Assembly: GCA_036250195.1 (NCBI GenBank)
Contig: JAVHZZ010000009.1
Span: 46,849,061 to 46,913,060, forward strand
Reading direction: 5' to 3'
Length of the DNA stretch: 64,000 nucleotides
DNA from: Mixophyes australis
Lineage: Eukaryota; Chordata; Amphibia; Anura; Limnodynastidae
How positions within the stretch are numbered: the first letter of the stretch is position 1; each line of letters starts with the position of its first letter. The notes beneath the pieces are model-generated. The model was not told the DNA's origin and searched no databases. It saw nothing but the letters and a program-made list of their open reading frames with translations. Made by a program: the position numbers and the translations under genes. Shown piece after piece: positions 21,479-32,584 of the stretch.

Positions 21479-21975
21479 CAGGGATGAGCGGACTCGGATT
21501 ATCGCAATCCGAGCCCACCCGAAAAGTGCGGATCCGAGGGCGATCCGAGCACTGTTCGGGTATTTCCGGCGCTGAGAAAAACTGAAAACGAGGCTATGAG
21601 TCAAAATCCCGCTGTCGGATCTCGCGATACTCGGATTCTACAAATTCCCCGCTTGCCGCCGCCATCTTCACTCGGGCATTGATCAGGGAAGAGGGAGGGT
21701 GTGTTAGGTGGTCCTCTGTCCTGCTCTTTCTCGTTCTGTGCTGTGCTGTGTCCTGCTCATTCCAGTGGTGCTGTGTCCTGTGCTCTGTCCTGCTGAGTTC
21801 AGTGGTGCTGTGTCCTGTGCTGTGTCCTGCTCAGTCCAGTGGTGCTGTGTCCTGTGCTCTGTTCTGCTGAGTCCAGTGGTGCTTTGTCCAGTGCTCTGTC
21901 CTGCTGAGTCCAGTGGTGCTGTGTCCTGTGCTCTGTTTTGCTAAGTCCATTGGTATAAAAAAATTATAAAAGAAT
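21479..21975 (+). mobile_element. hAT copy C, 5' end segment
   Basis: The segment begins with the terminal repeat CAGGGATGAGCG right after the 8-base duplication gtttgcag (21471-21478; second copy 32577-32584). The first 240 bases match, in inverse, the 5' end of copy B at 29880-30116. A CCTGTGCT/TCCTGCTGAG-type repeat follows (21715-21945). Copy B interrupts at 21976; copy C resumes at 30125 and ends at 32576. Confidence 0.9.
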
Positions 21976-22292
21976 TAGGGATGTGCACCGGCGACTTTTG
22001 AGGTCTCGTGTTTTGTGTTTTGGATCCGGCTTTTCGTTATTTTTGAGGTTCGGATTTGTCTCGCAAAACACTTGACGAAAGGTCTCGGTTCGGATTTAAG
22101 GTTTTGGATTCGGATTTTTTTGCAAAAAAACATAAAAAGTTTAAAAATCAAGTTTTTGGGCTTATTTTCACTCCTAGGCTATTATTAACCTCAATAACAT
22201 TCAATAACAAGCATTTCCACTAATTTACAGTGTATTCTGAACACCTCACAATATAGTTATTAGTCCAAAACGTTGCAACAAGGTATCTTTCT

Positions 22293-23335
22293 GGACTGCG
22301 TAGAGGAGTGGGTCACCACAATATATTAAAAACCCTGAACTTTTATGAATCGCACCAATAAATGTACGTGGACTGCGTAGAGGAGTGGGTCACCACAATA
22401 TATATTAAAAACCCTGAACTTTTATGAATCGCACCAATAAATGTACCTGGACTGCGTAGAGGAGTGGGTCACCACAATATCTTAAAAACCCAGAACTTTT
22501 ATGAATCGCACCAATAAATGTACCTGGACTGCGTAGAGGAGTGGGTCACCACAATATATATTAAAAACCCTGAACTTTTATGATTCGCACCAATAAATGT
22601 ACCTGGACTGCGTAGAGGAGTGGGTCACCACAATATATTAAAAACCCTGAACTTTTATGAATCGCACCAATAAATGTACGTGGACTGCGTAGAGGAGTGG
22701 GTCACCACAATATATATTAAAAACCCTGAACTTTTATGATTCGCACCAATAAATGTACCTGGACTGCGTAGAGGAGTGGGTCACCACAATATATATTAAA
22801 AACCCTGAACTTTTATGAATCGCACCAATAAATGTACCTGGACTGCGTAGAGGAGTGGGTCACCACAATATATATTAAAAACCCTGAACTTTTATGATTC
22901 GCACCAATAAATGTACCTGGACTGCGTAGAGGAGTGGGTCACCACAATATATATTAAAAACCCTGAACTTTTATGAATCGCACCAATAAATGTACCTGGA
23001 CTGCGTAGAGGAGTGGGTCACCACAATATATTAAAAACCCTGAACTTTTATGAATCGCACCAATAAATGTACCTGGACTGCGTAGAGGAGTGGGTCACCA
23101 CAATATATATTAAAAACCCTGAACTTTTATGATTCGCACCAATAAATGTACCTGGACTGCGTAGAGGAGTGGGTCACCACAATATATATTAAAAACCCTG
23201 AACTTTTATGATTCGCACCAATAAATGTACCTGGACTGCGTAGAGGAGTGGGTCACCACAATATCTTAAAAACCCAGAACTTTTATGATTCGCACCAATA
23301 AATGTACGTGGACTGCCTAGAGGAGTGGGCACTGG
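22293..23335. repeat. Minisatellite, 77-79 bp unit, about 13 copies (in hAT copy B)
   Basis: Each unit starts GGACTGCGTAGAGGAGTGGG and includes CACCAATAAATGTACCT. Length varies through a TA stretch (ATATAT or ATAT) and a few bases alternate between units. Confidence 0.95.
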
Positions 23336-23539
23336 GCACCACAATAAAATATATAAAAAACCTTCAACAGGTCTGCATTACACTACACATACAGCTGCTC
23401 CTCCATCCTCTCCATCATATACATGTTGGAGTTTTAGCGTGTGACAACCTCTTGTTTTTGATAATGTCAGTGCATTTTGAATATTTTTCAATTTGCCCCA
23501 CACCACTGAATGTACTTTATCTATGATACGCATCTATCT

Positions 23540-25060
23540 ATCTTGACTGCGTAGTGTGGTGGCCCCGGTACACAATTTGGTACCGAGGCCACAATATAAT
23601 TAAAAAACCCTCCACGTGTCAGAATTCCACCAAAAAAGGGTATGGACTGCGTAGTGTGGTGGCCCCGGTACACAATTTGGTACCGAGGCCACAATATAAT
23701 TAAAAAATTGGGCATCAACAGTCAACGTTGTTTAATATCTGATACACCTCTATCTGGACTGCATAGTGGAGTGGCCCCGGTACCCAATTTGGTACCGGGG
23801 CCACAATACCTCCTCCAAACATGGTACAGACAATTCGTCATTGAGATCCCATCAAGTATGTTAAAGACAGACAGGGTCGAAGTGTTATTGGTTGACTTTG
23901 TAAACCCAAAAACTGTCCCTGTTGCACATAGTCGTGCAATGAAGACTGACTTTTTCATTTAAAGGCACGATCTTTCAAGTGTAGTGTTTGTAAGTCTAAG
24001 TCATATTATACTTTTGGTAAAATTGGTTTATTTTGTTCCTCTTTATGGTAATTAGTAATAGAATTAAAGTATTAAATAGAATTAAAGTATGAAATAGAAT
24101 TAAAGTATTAAATAGAATTAAAGTATGAAATAGAATTAAAGTATTAAATAGAATTAAAGTATGAAATAGAGTGGTATAGAGTTGTAGTGTGGTATAGATA
24201 GAGTGGTCCACACAATATAATAATAAAACCCTCAACTGGTCTGAATTCCACCAAACAAGTATCTGGACTGCGTAGTCTGGTGGCCCCGGTACACAATTTG
24301 GTACCGAGGCCACAATATAATTAAAAAACCCTCCACGTGTCAGAATTCCACCAAACAAGTATCTGGACTGCATAGTGGGGTGGCCCCGGTACCCAATTTG
24401 ATACCGGGGCCACAATACCTCCTCCAAACATGGTACAGACAATTCGTCATTGAGATCCCATCAAGTATGTTAAAGACAGACAGGGTCGAAGTGTTATTGG
24501 TTGACTTTGTAAACCCAAAAACTGTCCCTGTTGCACATAGTCGTGCAATGAAGACTGACTTTTTCATTTAAAGGCACGATCTTTCAAGTGTAGTGTTTGT
24601 AAGTCTAAGTCATATTATACTTTTGGTAAAATTGGTTTATTTTGTTCCTCTTTATGGTAATTAGTAATAGAATTAAAGTATTAAATAGAATTAAAGTATG
24701 AAATAGAATTAAAGTATTAAATAGAATTAAAGTATGAAATAGAATTAAAGTATTAAATAGAATTAGTATGAAATAGAGTGGTATAGAGTTGTAGTGTGGT
24801 ATAGATAGAGTGGTCCACACAATATAATAATAAAACCCTCAACTGGTCTGAATTCCACCAAACAAGTATCTGGACTGCGTAGTGTGGTGGCCCCGGTACA
24901 CAATTTGGTACCGAGGCCACAATATAATTAAAAAATTGGGCATCAACTGTCACCGTTGTTTAATATCTGATACATCTAAATATGGACTGCACAGTGGAGT
25001 GGCCCTGGTAGTAAATTTGGTGCCGGGGCCACAATACCTCCTCCAACTTCCAAGTGTAGT
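23540..25060. repeat. Palindromic repeat block and 609-bp tandem duplication (in hAT copy B)
   Basis: The block has about seven copies of a hairpin of the type TGGCCCCGGTACC-loop-GGTACCGGGGCCA (perfect arms at 23772-23784 and 23791-23803). A 609-bp segment starting at 23752 repeats at 24361 almost unchanged, with an 18-bp AATTAAAGTATGAAATAG repeat inside each copy. A third, diverged copy starts near 24980. Minus-strand reading of the hairpin gives VLWPRYQIGYRGH, which resembles VLCPRYQIPSR in the transposase at about 27260-27300. Confidence 0.9.
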
Positions 25061-25436
25061 GTTTATAAAGACAGACAGCGTCGAAGTGTTATTAGTTGAC
25101 TTTCTTAACCCTAAAATTGTCCCTGTTGCAAATATTCGTGCAATGGACAGTTACTTTTTTATTGAAAGACTCAAGCTTTCAAGTGTAGTGTTTATAAAAT
25201 ATAAACAACAATACAGTAGTTTTAGAGCACGTCAATACCTCTTGTTTTAAATTATGACATGGCATTTTACTTTTGGTTTAATTTCTTGTATTTTTTTAAA
25301 TTTGGTTTTACTTTTTGAACATGGCAAACGACTGTTGATTGGTCATATAATGCAAAAAAAAAAGGTCCAAGATGGAATTGTCCTTGGGCCCTCACTCCCA
25401 CCCTTATGTTGTTGAAATAGGACATGCACACTTTAA

Positions 25437-25500
25437 CAAACCAATCATTTCAGCGACAGGGCCTACCAAACAACTTTGGCTGAAATGATTGGTTTGTTTG
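25437..25500. other. Stem-loop in the 3' region of hAT copy B
   Basis: CAAACCAATCATTTCAGC (from about 25438) and GCTGAAATGATTGGTTTG (to about 25500) form an 18-bp perfect stem, 50 bases after the transposase stop. It could act in transcript ending or as an internal binding site; the role is unknown. Confidence 0.75.
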
Positions 25501-25553
25501 GGCCCCCACACCAAAAAAGCTATTCATCTCTCCCTGTACAGACTAAACAGGCT

Positions 25554-28193
25554 CTACTGAGGCAAGATGTCGTCCTCATCCTCAACCTCTGATTCCTCTC
25601 CCCCTACAGTGTGTACTTCCTCCTCATCACACATTATCAATTCGTCCCCGCTGGACTCCACAACCACAGGTCCCTCTGTAGTATCTGGAGGGCAGTGCTG
25701 TACTTCATTGAGGAATTGATTATTCATTTTTATAAACATCATTTTTTCAACGTTCTGAGGAAGCAACCTCCTTCGCCGCTCACTGACCAGGTTCCCCGCT
25801 GCACTAAAAACTCTTTCCGAGTACACACTGGAGGGGGGACAACTCAGGTAAAATAGAGCCAGTTTGTACAGGGGCTTCCAAACTGCCTTTTTTTCCTGCT
25901 AGTAACAATATGGACTGTCTGACATGTCTACTTGGATGGTGTCAGCAAAGTAATCATCCACAATTTTTTCTATTGTGACAGCATCCAATGCAGCGACAGT
26001 AGACATATCTGCAATGGTTGGCAGGTCCTTCAGTCCGGACCAGATGTTATCAGCATCCCCGCCAGTGCCTCTTTTGGGAAAACTGAGCTTTTTCCTCGCA
26101 GCCATAGATGTGGAAGAAAATGAGGGTGGAGCTGTTGGCATGTCACGGTCCTCTTCAGAGGACAATCTCCTGACCAGCAGGTCTTTGCACCGCTGTAGAC
26201 TTGTGTCCGCCGGAAACAGAGACACAACATACGCTTTAAACCGAGGATCGAGCACGGTGGCCAGAATGTATTCCTCTGACTTTAAAAGAGTGACCACCCT
26301 CGGATCCTGGCAAAGCGTACGAAGGGCTACATCCACAAGAGCTACATGCTTGGTGTAATCGCAATGGCTTACCAGCTCCTCCCTCATTTTCTCCAGCTGC
26401 TTCTGCAACAGCCTGATCAGGGGAATGACCTGACTCAAGCTGGCAGTGTCGGAACTGACTTCTCGTGTGGCAAGTTCAAATGGCTGCAGAACCTTGCACA
26501 ACACAGAAATCAGTCTCCACTGCGCTTGACTGAGGCGCATCCCCACTCCTTTGCCTATGTCGTAGGTGGCTGTGTAGGCCTGAATGGCCTTTTGCTGCTC
26601 CTCCATCCTCTGCAGCATATAGAGGGTGGAGTTCCAGCGCGTCACAACCTCTTGTTTGAGGTGATGGCAGGGCAGGTTCATGCTTTTTTGATGTGCCTCT
26701 AGTCTGCGGTAGGCACTGGCTGAATGCTGAAAGTGTCCAGCAATTTGGCGCGCCACCGCAAGCATCTCCTGCACACCCCTGTCACTCTTGAGGTAATGCT
26801 GCACCACCAAATTAATGGTGTGGGCAAAACATGGGACGTGCTGGAAATTGCCCATATTTAATGCCCGCACAATGTTACTGGCATTGTCTGACACCACAAA
26901 TCCCCATGAGAGTCTAAGTGGGGTAAGCCACTGGGAGATAATTTCCCTCATTTTCTCTAATATGTTGTCAGCGTTGTGCCTCTTATTAAAGCCTGTAATA
27001 CACAATGTTGCCTGCCTTTGCACGAGCCGCCATTTTGTAGTTGCTGCTACTGATGCAGCTGTTGCTGTTGCTGCGGAAGGGGATGCATCTACCCAGTGGG
27101 CTGTCACAGTCATATAGTCCTTCGGTTGCCCAGAACCACTTGTCCACATGTCCGTGGTTAAGTGGACAGTGGGTACAACCGCATTTTTTAGAGCACTGAG
27201 GACACTTGATCGTACTTCTCTGTACATTTTTGGTATCGCCTGCCTAGTGAAGTGGAATCTCGACGGGATTTGGTACCGGGGACACAATACCTCCATCAAC
27301 CCTCTAAATCCCACTCCACTGATGGCGGACACCGGGCGCACGTCTAACACCAACATTGCAGTTACAGCCGCAGTTATACGCTTTGCAATAGGGTGACTAC
27401 TATCGTATTTGGTGGTCATGGCAAACGACTGTTGGACGGTCAATTGTTTTGTGAAAGACTTAGCGGTCTTACGACTTCCCCTCTGGGAAGATGACCGACT
27501 AACAGCAGCAACAGCAGCAGTGGCAGTAGTAGGCGTACCGCTGCAGGATTCCTCGGATGAATCCCGTATTGAGGAGGACTCAGTCTGGCTGCTGACTTGG
27601 GCTGCAGGACTGAATCTGATGGAGATTGTGGAGGAAGTTGACGAGGAGGGTGTTGCTGGTGTGTATCCAACTGGACCACGGGATTTAGGTGTCCCTGTAC
27701 CGATGAGGGTCCTAGCCCCAGTTCCTGAACTAACCACTGAACTATGAAGGTTATTCAGGTGACGTATAAGGGAGGATGTTCCTAGGTGGGCAAGATCCTT
27801 ACCCCTGCTTATTTGAGCTTTACATAAGCTACATATGGCCATAAATTGGTTGTCTGGATTTGGATAAAAATAACTCCAGACCGAAGAGGTGCATTTTTTG
27901 GTCTTCTGACCAGGCATGACGATGGGCTTTTTCATCCCATGGACATCAGCTGTTTCCCCCCCTGGTGCCTCATTTACAATAACCACATCACCATTCTCAT
28001 CATCAAGTTCCTCCACAGCGCCAGCTACATCATCAATAGCCTCCTCCCGAGCCACCTCTTCCCGTACAGTGATGGGAAGGTCAGGCTTGACAACCACCAA
28101 CATCCTTGGACTCGCCTTGTGGATTTGTGATAATTTCTCTTTAGAAGGCAGAGTTGTTTGCTGTTTTGTTGCTGACAGCATAACTCTCTTCAA
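25554..28193 (-). pseudogene. hAT transposase (BED finger), copy B, one internal stop
   Basis: The frame is open for 764 codons, stops at TAG (25899-25901) and then continues in the same frame to 25554. The start is a frame opening, not an ATG. Order: acidic N-terminus; BED zinc finger at residues 104-150 (Cys121, Cys124, His145, His150); Ser/Thr-rich linker; PTVHLTTDMWTSG with the first catalytic Asp (about residue 345); FVVSDNASNIV with the second; CFAHTINLVVQ; and after the stop SERVFSAAGNLVSERR, the C-terminal block with the conserved Glu that also serves dimerisation. The enzyme would cut at the terminal repeats. The stop falls at a position (before QEKKAVW) that is Trp in related proteins, so a single base change likely killed it. 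Confidence 0.93.
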
Positions 28194-28561
28194 TTTTTTG
28201 TAGGGGGGGGGGGAGGAGGAGGGCTAAGATCCGTGGGTGAAGCTGAACCACTAGTCATGAACACGGGCCAGGGCCTAAGCCGTTCCTTGCCACTCCGTGT
28301 CGTAAATGGCATATTGGCAACTTTACGTTTCTCCTCAGATGATTTTAAGTTTCTCTTTTTGCTACTTTTTCTTAACTTGGGCTTTTTGGATTTTACATGC
28401 CCGGTACTACGAGATTGGGCATCGGGCTTGGAAGACGACGTTGATGGCATTTCATCGTCTATGTCATGACTAGTGGCAGCAGCTTCAGCATTAGGAGGAA
28501 GTGGGTCTTGATCTTTCCCTACTTTATCCTCCAAATTTTTGGTCTCCATTATATGTAGCAC
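28190..28561 (-). pseudogene. N-terminal exon-like frame of the hAT transposase, copy B
   Basis: The frame starts at ATG (MLHIMETKNLEDKV) and is Ser/Lys/Pro-rich with a basic stretch that could be a nuclear localisation signal (KSKKPKLRKSSKKR). It ends in a proline run coded by 11 C (28203-28213 as G on the plus strand). A one-base change in that run would place it in frame with 25899-28193. Copy C has a matching frame (31056-31403) that also ends at the C-rich run. Confidence 0.75.
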
Positions 28562-28563
28562 AA

Positions 28564-29780
28564 GATACTGCAGAATGTGTGAACTTGGTAATATTGCAGT
28601 ACCAATGGACTTATACTGCTGTATTGGTTTTGCAAATTTGGTTATAATTATTATATATTTTTTTTTTTTTAAATTTTTTATTTTTTTTTACTTTTTTTTT
28701 ATTTTTTAAAAACTTGGGAATAATGGGGAAATAACTATGCCCTTAGAAGCACAGAGCACAGGACACAGCACCACTGGACTGAACAGGACACGGCACAGGA
28801 CCCAGCAGCACTACGGAACTCAGCAGGACAGAGCACAGGACACAGCACCACTGGACTGATACTGCAGAATGTGTGAACTTTGTAATATTGCAGTACCAAT
28901 GAACTTATACTGCTGGATTGGTTTTGCAAATTTGGTTATAATTATTATATATTTTTATTTTTTTTTAAATTTTTTATTTTTTTTTACTTTTTTTTTATTT
29001 TTTAAAAACTTGGGAATAATGGGGACATAACTATGCCCTTAGAAGCACAGAGCACAGGACACAGCACCACTGGACTGAACAGGACACGGCACAGGACCCA
29101 GCAGCACTACGGAACTCAGCAGGACAGAGCACAGGACACAGCACCACTGGACTGATACTGCAGAATGTGTGAACTTTGTAATATTGCAGTACCAATGGAC
29201 TTATACTGCTGGATTGGTTTTGCAAATTTGGTTATAATTATATATATATTTTTTTTAATTTTTAATTGTAATTTTTTTTTTACTTTTTTTTTATTTTTTA
29301 AAAACTTGGGAATAATGGGGAAATAACTATGCCCTTAGAAGCACAGAGCACAGGACACAGCACCACTGGACTGAACAGGACACGGCACAGGACCCAGCAG
29401 CACTACGGAACTCAGCAGGACAGAGCACAGGACACAGCACCACTGGACTGATACTGCAGAATGTGTAAACTTTGTAATATTGCAGTACCACTGGACTTTT
29501 ACTGCTGAATGTGTGAACTTGGTAATATTGCAGTACCAATGGGCTTATACTGCAGGATTGGTTGTGCAAATTTTGTGGTAATTAAAAAAAATTAAATTAG
29601 TTTTTGGTATTTTTTTAAATAACTTTTTTTTATTTTTTTAAACACAGGGGAATATTGGGGAAATAACTATGCCCTTAGAAGCACAGAGCACAGGACACAG
29701 CACCACTGGACTGAACAGGACACAGCACTGGACCCAGCAGCACCACTGACCTCAGAAGGACAGAGCACAGCACACAGCAC
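28564..29780. repeat. Tandem repeat, 294-296 bp unit, four copies (5' region of hAT copy B)
   Basis: Units start GATACTGCAGAATGTGTGAAC at 28564, 28858, 29154 and 29450. Each has a long T-rich stretch and a CACAGGACACAGCACCACTG block. The fourth copy has diverged. The repeats lie between the 5' terminal repeat and the first transposase ATG, where a promoter would be expected. Confidence 0.95.
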
Positions 29781-29803
29781 CACTGGACTGATACTGCAGA
29801 ACA

Positions 29804-29878
29804 CAGCACAGCACAGCACAGCACAGCACAGCACAGTACAGCACAGCACAGCACAGCACAGTACAGCACAGCACAGAA
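29804..29878. repeat. GCACA microsatellite
   Basis: About 14 units of CAGCA/GCACA with two interruptions, inside the 5' end of hAT copy B. Confidence 0.9.
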
Positions 29879-30189
29879 CGAGATCTACCAGGACAGAGGA
29901 CCACCTAACACACCCTCCCTCTACCCTGATCAATGCCCGAGTGAAGATGGCGGCGACTAGCGGGGAATTTATAGGATCCGAGTACGGGATTATGAGTCAG
30001 AGCCTCAGTTTCAGATTTGAATTTGGCACCAATACCCGGATCTGTCTCGGATCCGACTCGGATCGGCAACGTTCGGGTGGGCTCGGATTTCATAAATCCG
30101 AGTGCGCTCATCCCTAAAAAGAATTATAAAAAAATTATAAAAAAATTATTAAAAAAAATTATAAAAAAAATTATAAAAAAAGTTTAAAA

Positions 30190-30955
30190 AAATTAGTACT
30201 GCAATATCTAACTACGTTCACTGTTCCTGCAGTAAAAATAAATTTCTACTGCAATATCTAACTACGTTCACTGTTCCTGCAGTATAAAAAAAATACTACT
30301 GCAATATATAACTACGTTCACTGTTCCTGCAGTCCAGAAAAATTAGTACTGCAATATTAAACTACGTTCACTGTTCCTGCAGTAAAGAAAAATTAGTACT
30401 GCAATATTTTAACTACGTTCACTGTTCCTGCAGTCCAGAAATATTAGTACTGCAATATTTAACTACGTTCACTGTTCCTGCAGTAAAGAAAAAATAGTAC
30501 TGCAATATTTAACTACGTTTACTGTTCCTGCAGTCCAGAAATATTAGTACTGCAATATTTAACTACGTTCACTGTTCCTGCAGTCCAGAAATATTAGTAC
30601 TGCAATATTTAACTACGTTCACTGTTCCTGCAGTCCAGAAATATTAGTACTGCAATATTTAACTACGTTCACTGTTCCTGCAGTCAAGAAAAATTAGTAC
30701 TGCAATATTTAACTACGTTCACTGTTCCTACAGTAAAAAGGAATTTCTACTGCAATATCTAACTACGTTCACTGTTCCTGAGTATAAAAAAAGTACTACT
30801 GCAATATCTAACTACGTATACTGTTCTTGCAGTCCAGAAAAATTAGTACTGCAATATTAAACTACGTTCACTGTTCCTGCAGTAAAGAAAAATTAGTACT
30901 GCAATATTAAACTACGTTCACTGTTCCTGCAGTATAAAGGAATTTGTACTGCTGT
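30190..30955. repeat. Minisatellite, about 57-60 bp unit, 13 copies (hAT copy C)
   Basis: The unit contains ACTGCAATATTTAACTACGT and TCACTGTTCCTGCAGT with a variable A-rich spacer. It sits upstream of the transposase start, as the 294-bp repeat does in copy B. Confidence 0.95.
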
Positions 30956-31055
30956 ATAACTCCAGTCCAGTGGTACTGTCCTGTGCCGCATATAATTTTT
31001 AAAGCCTTTGCCGGGTGTGTGTGGTTTAGGGGTACGCTCTCTTGTGCTGCATATA

Positions 31056-32328
31056 ATGGAGTACAAAAATTTGGAGGATAAAGTAGGGAAAGATCAAGAA
31101 CCACTTCCTCCTAATGCTGAAGCTGCTGCCACTAGTCATGACATAGACGATGAAATGCCATCAACGTCGTCTGCCAAGGCCGATGCCCAATCTCCTAGTA
31201 GAGGGCATGTAAAATCCAAAAAGTCAAAGTTCACTAAAATTAGCAAAAAAACAAAATTAAAATCATCTGAGGAGAAACGTAAACTTGGCAATATGCCATT
31301 TACGACACGGAGTGGCAAGGAACGGCTTAGGCCCTGGCCCGTGTTCATGACTAGTGGTTCAGCTTCACCCAAGGATCTAAGCCCTCCTCCTACCCCCCTA
31401 TAAAAAATTTAAGAGAGTTAAGCTGTCATCAACAACACAGCAAACTCTGCCTTCTAAAGAGATGACATCACAAATCCCCAAGGCGAATCCAAGGGTGTTG
31501 GTGGTTGCGAAGCCTGACCTTCCCATCATTGTATGGGAAGAGGTGGCTCCTTCCAAAATTTGCAGCATGCCCTCTGCATATGCTGGAAGGATCACCCACA
31601 GTGCAGTTACAGATTTGGCTAATGAAGGTGTCAATGTTGTACACCGGGAGGAGGATATTGATGTAGCTCGCACTGAGGAGGAACTTGACGAGGAGGATGC
31701 TGATGTGGTTATCTTAAATGAGGCACCAGGGGGGGAAACAGTTGTAGTCCATGGGAAGAAAAAGCCCATCGTCATGCCTGGCCAGAAGACCAAGAAATCC
31801 ACCTCTTCGGTCTGGAATTATTTCTATCCCAATCCGGACAACAAATGTATGGCCATATGTACCTTATGTAAAGCTCAAATAATCTGGGGTAAGGATCTTG
31901 GCCACCTAGGGACATCCTCCCTTATACGTCACCTGAATAACCTTCATAATCCAGTGTTTAGTTCAGGAACTGTGGCTAGGAACGTCAGCAGTCCAGGGAC
32001 ACCTAAATCCCTTGGTCCTGTTGTATCCACACCAGCAACACCCTCCTCGTCAATTTCCTCTTCAATCTCGATTGTAGATAGTCCTGCAGGCCATGTCACC
32101 GGCATGACTGAGTCCTCTTCAATCCGGGATTCTTCCGGAGGATCCTGCAGCGCTACGCCTACTACTGCCGCTGCTGTTGTTGAAGATGAAATGCCATCAA
32201 CGTCGTCTGCCAAGGCCGATGCCCAATCTCCTAGTAGAGGGCATGTAAAATCCAAAAAGCCAAAGGTCACTAAAATTAGCAAAAAACCAAAACCTTTTGG
32301 ACTAAAAAAACAATATTGTAACGTGTGA
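31056..32328 (+). pseudogene. hAT transposase N-terminal remnant, copy C
   Basis: The first frame (ATG 31056, stop 31401-31403) matches 28190-28561 of copy B. The second (about 31420-32328) has the BED finger (SVWNYFYPNPDN, CTLCKAQ, HLNNLH). After PTTAAAVV the sequence jumps to a second copy of an earlier stretch (32185-32283 repeats 31149-31247) and then to 3' end sequence. No catalytic Asp block is left. Confidence 0.88.
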
Positions 32329-32584
32329 GGTGTTCAGAATAGACTGTAAATGAGTGGAAATGAATGTTATTGAGGTTAATAATAGTGTAGGAGTGAAAAA
32401 AAAACCCAAAATATGGATTTTAGCACTTTTTATGCTTTTTAAAAAAAAAATCAGAACCCAAAACCCTAAATCAGAACCAAAACCTTGAGTGGGGTGTTTT
32501 GGCAAAACCAATCAGAATCCAAAACCTGAAGCTAATCAGAACCCAAAACACGAAAAGTGGCCGGTGCACACCCCTAGTTTGCAG

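Larger units (their letters stand above)
21976..30116 (-). mobile_element. hAT transposon copy B (8.1 kb), nested in copy C
   Basis: The element is bounded by the 8-base duplication aaaagaat (21968-21975 and 30117-30124), the length expected of hAT elements. Its termini are TAGGGATGTGCACCGG at the 3' end (21976) and TAGGGATGAGCGCACTCGG at the 5' end (30116, minus strand). It holds a 294-bp tandem repeat upstream of the gene, the transposase, a 3' stem-loop, a 609-bp duplication and a 77-79-bp minisatellite. It is the youngest of the three hAT copies here by nesting order. Confidence 0.92.
30125..32576 (+). mobile_element. hAT copy C, remaining part (deletion derivative)
   Basis: It resumes after copy B and ends with GGTGCACACCCCTA at 32576, followed by the second gtttgcag. 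It holds a minisatellite, the N-terminal frames of the transposase, then an abrupt jump to 3' terminal sequence. The catalytic region is absent, so it cannot move without help. Confidence 0.9.

Noticed and set aside
22293..23335. Regular repeats that might be a CRISPR array
   Set aside because: Units are contiguous 77-79-bp minisatellite copies with no unique spacers, inside a hAT element of a vertebrate genome.
25899..25901. Programmed read-through at the TAG of the hAT transposase
   Set aside because: The following bases (CAG GAA) do not match the known CARYYA read-through context, and the position is Trp in relatives, so a plain mutation is simpler.
29667..29933. Cys/Val/Leu-rich frames such as those around 21679-21944 and 28735-29933
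   Set aside because: They come from CTGTGTCCTG-type and GCACA repeats, not from a gene.
30190..30955. Second CRISPR-like regular repeat
   Set aside because: The A-rich spacers are near-identical and the pattern is a simple minisatellite.
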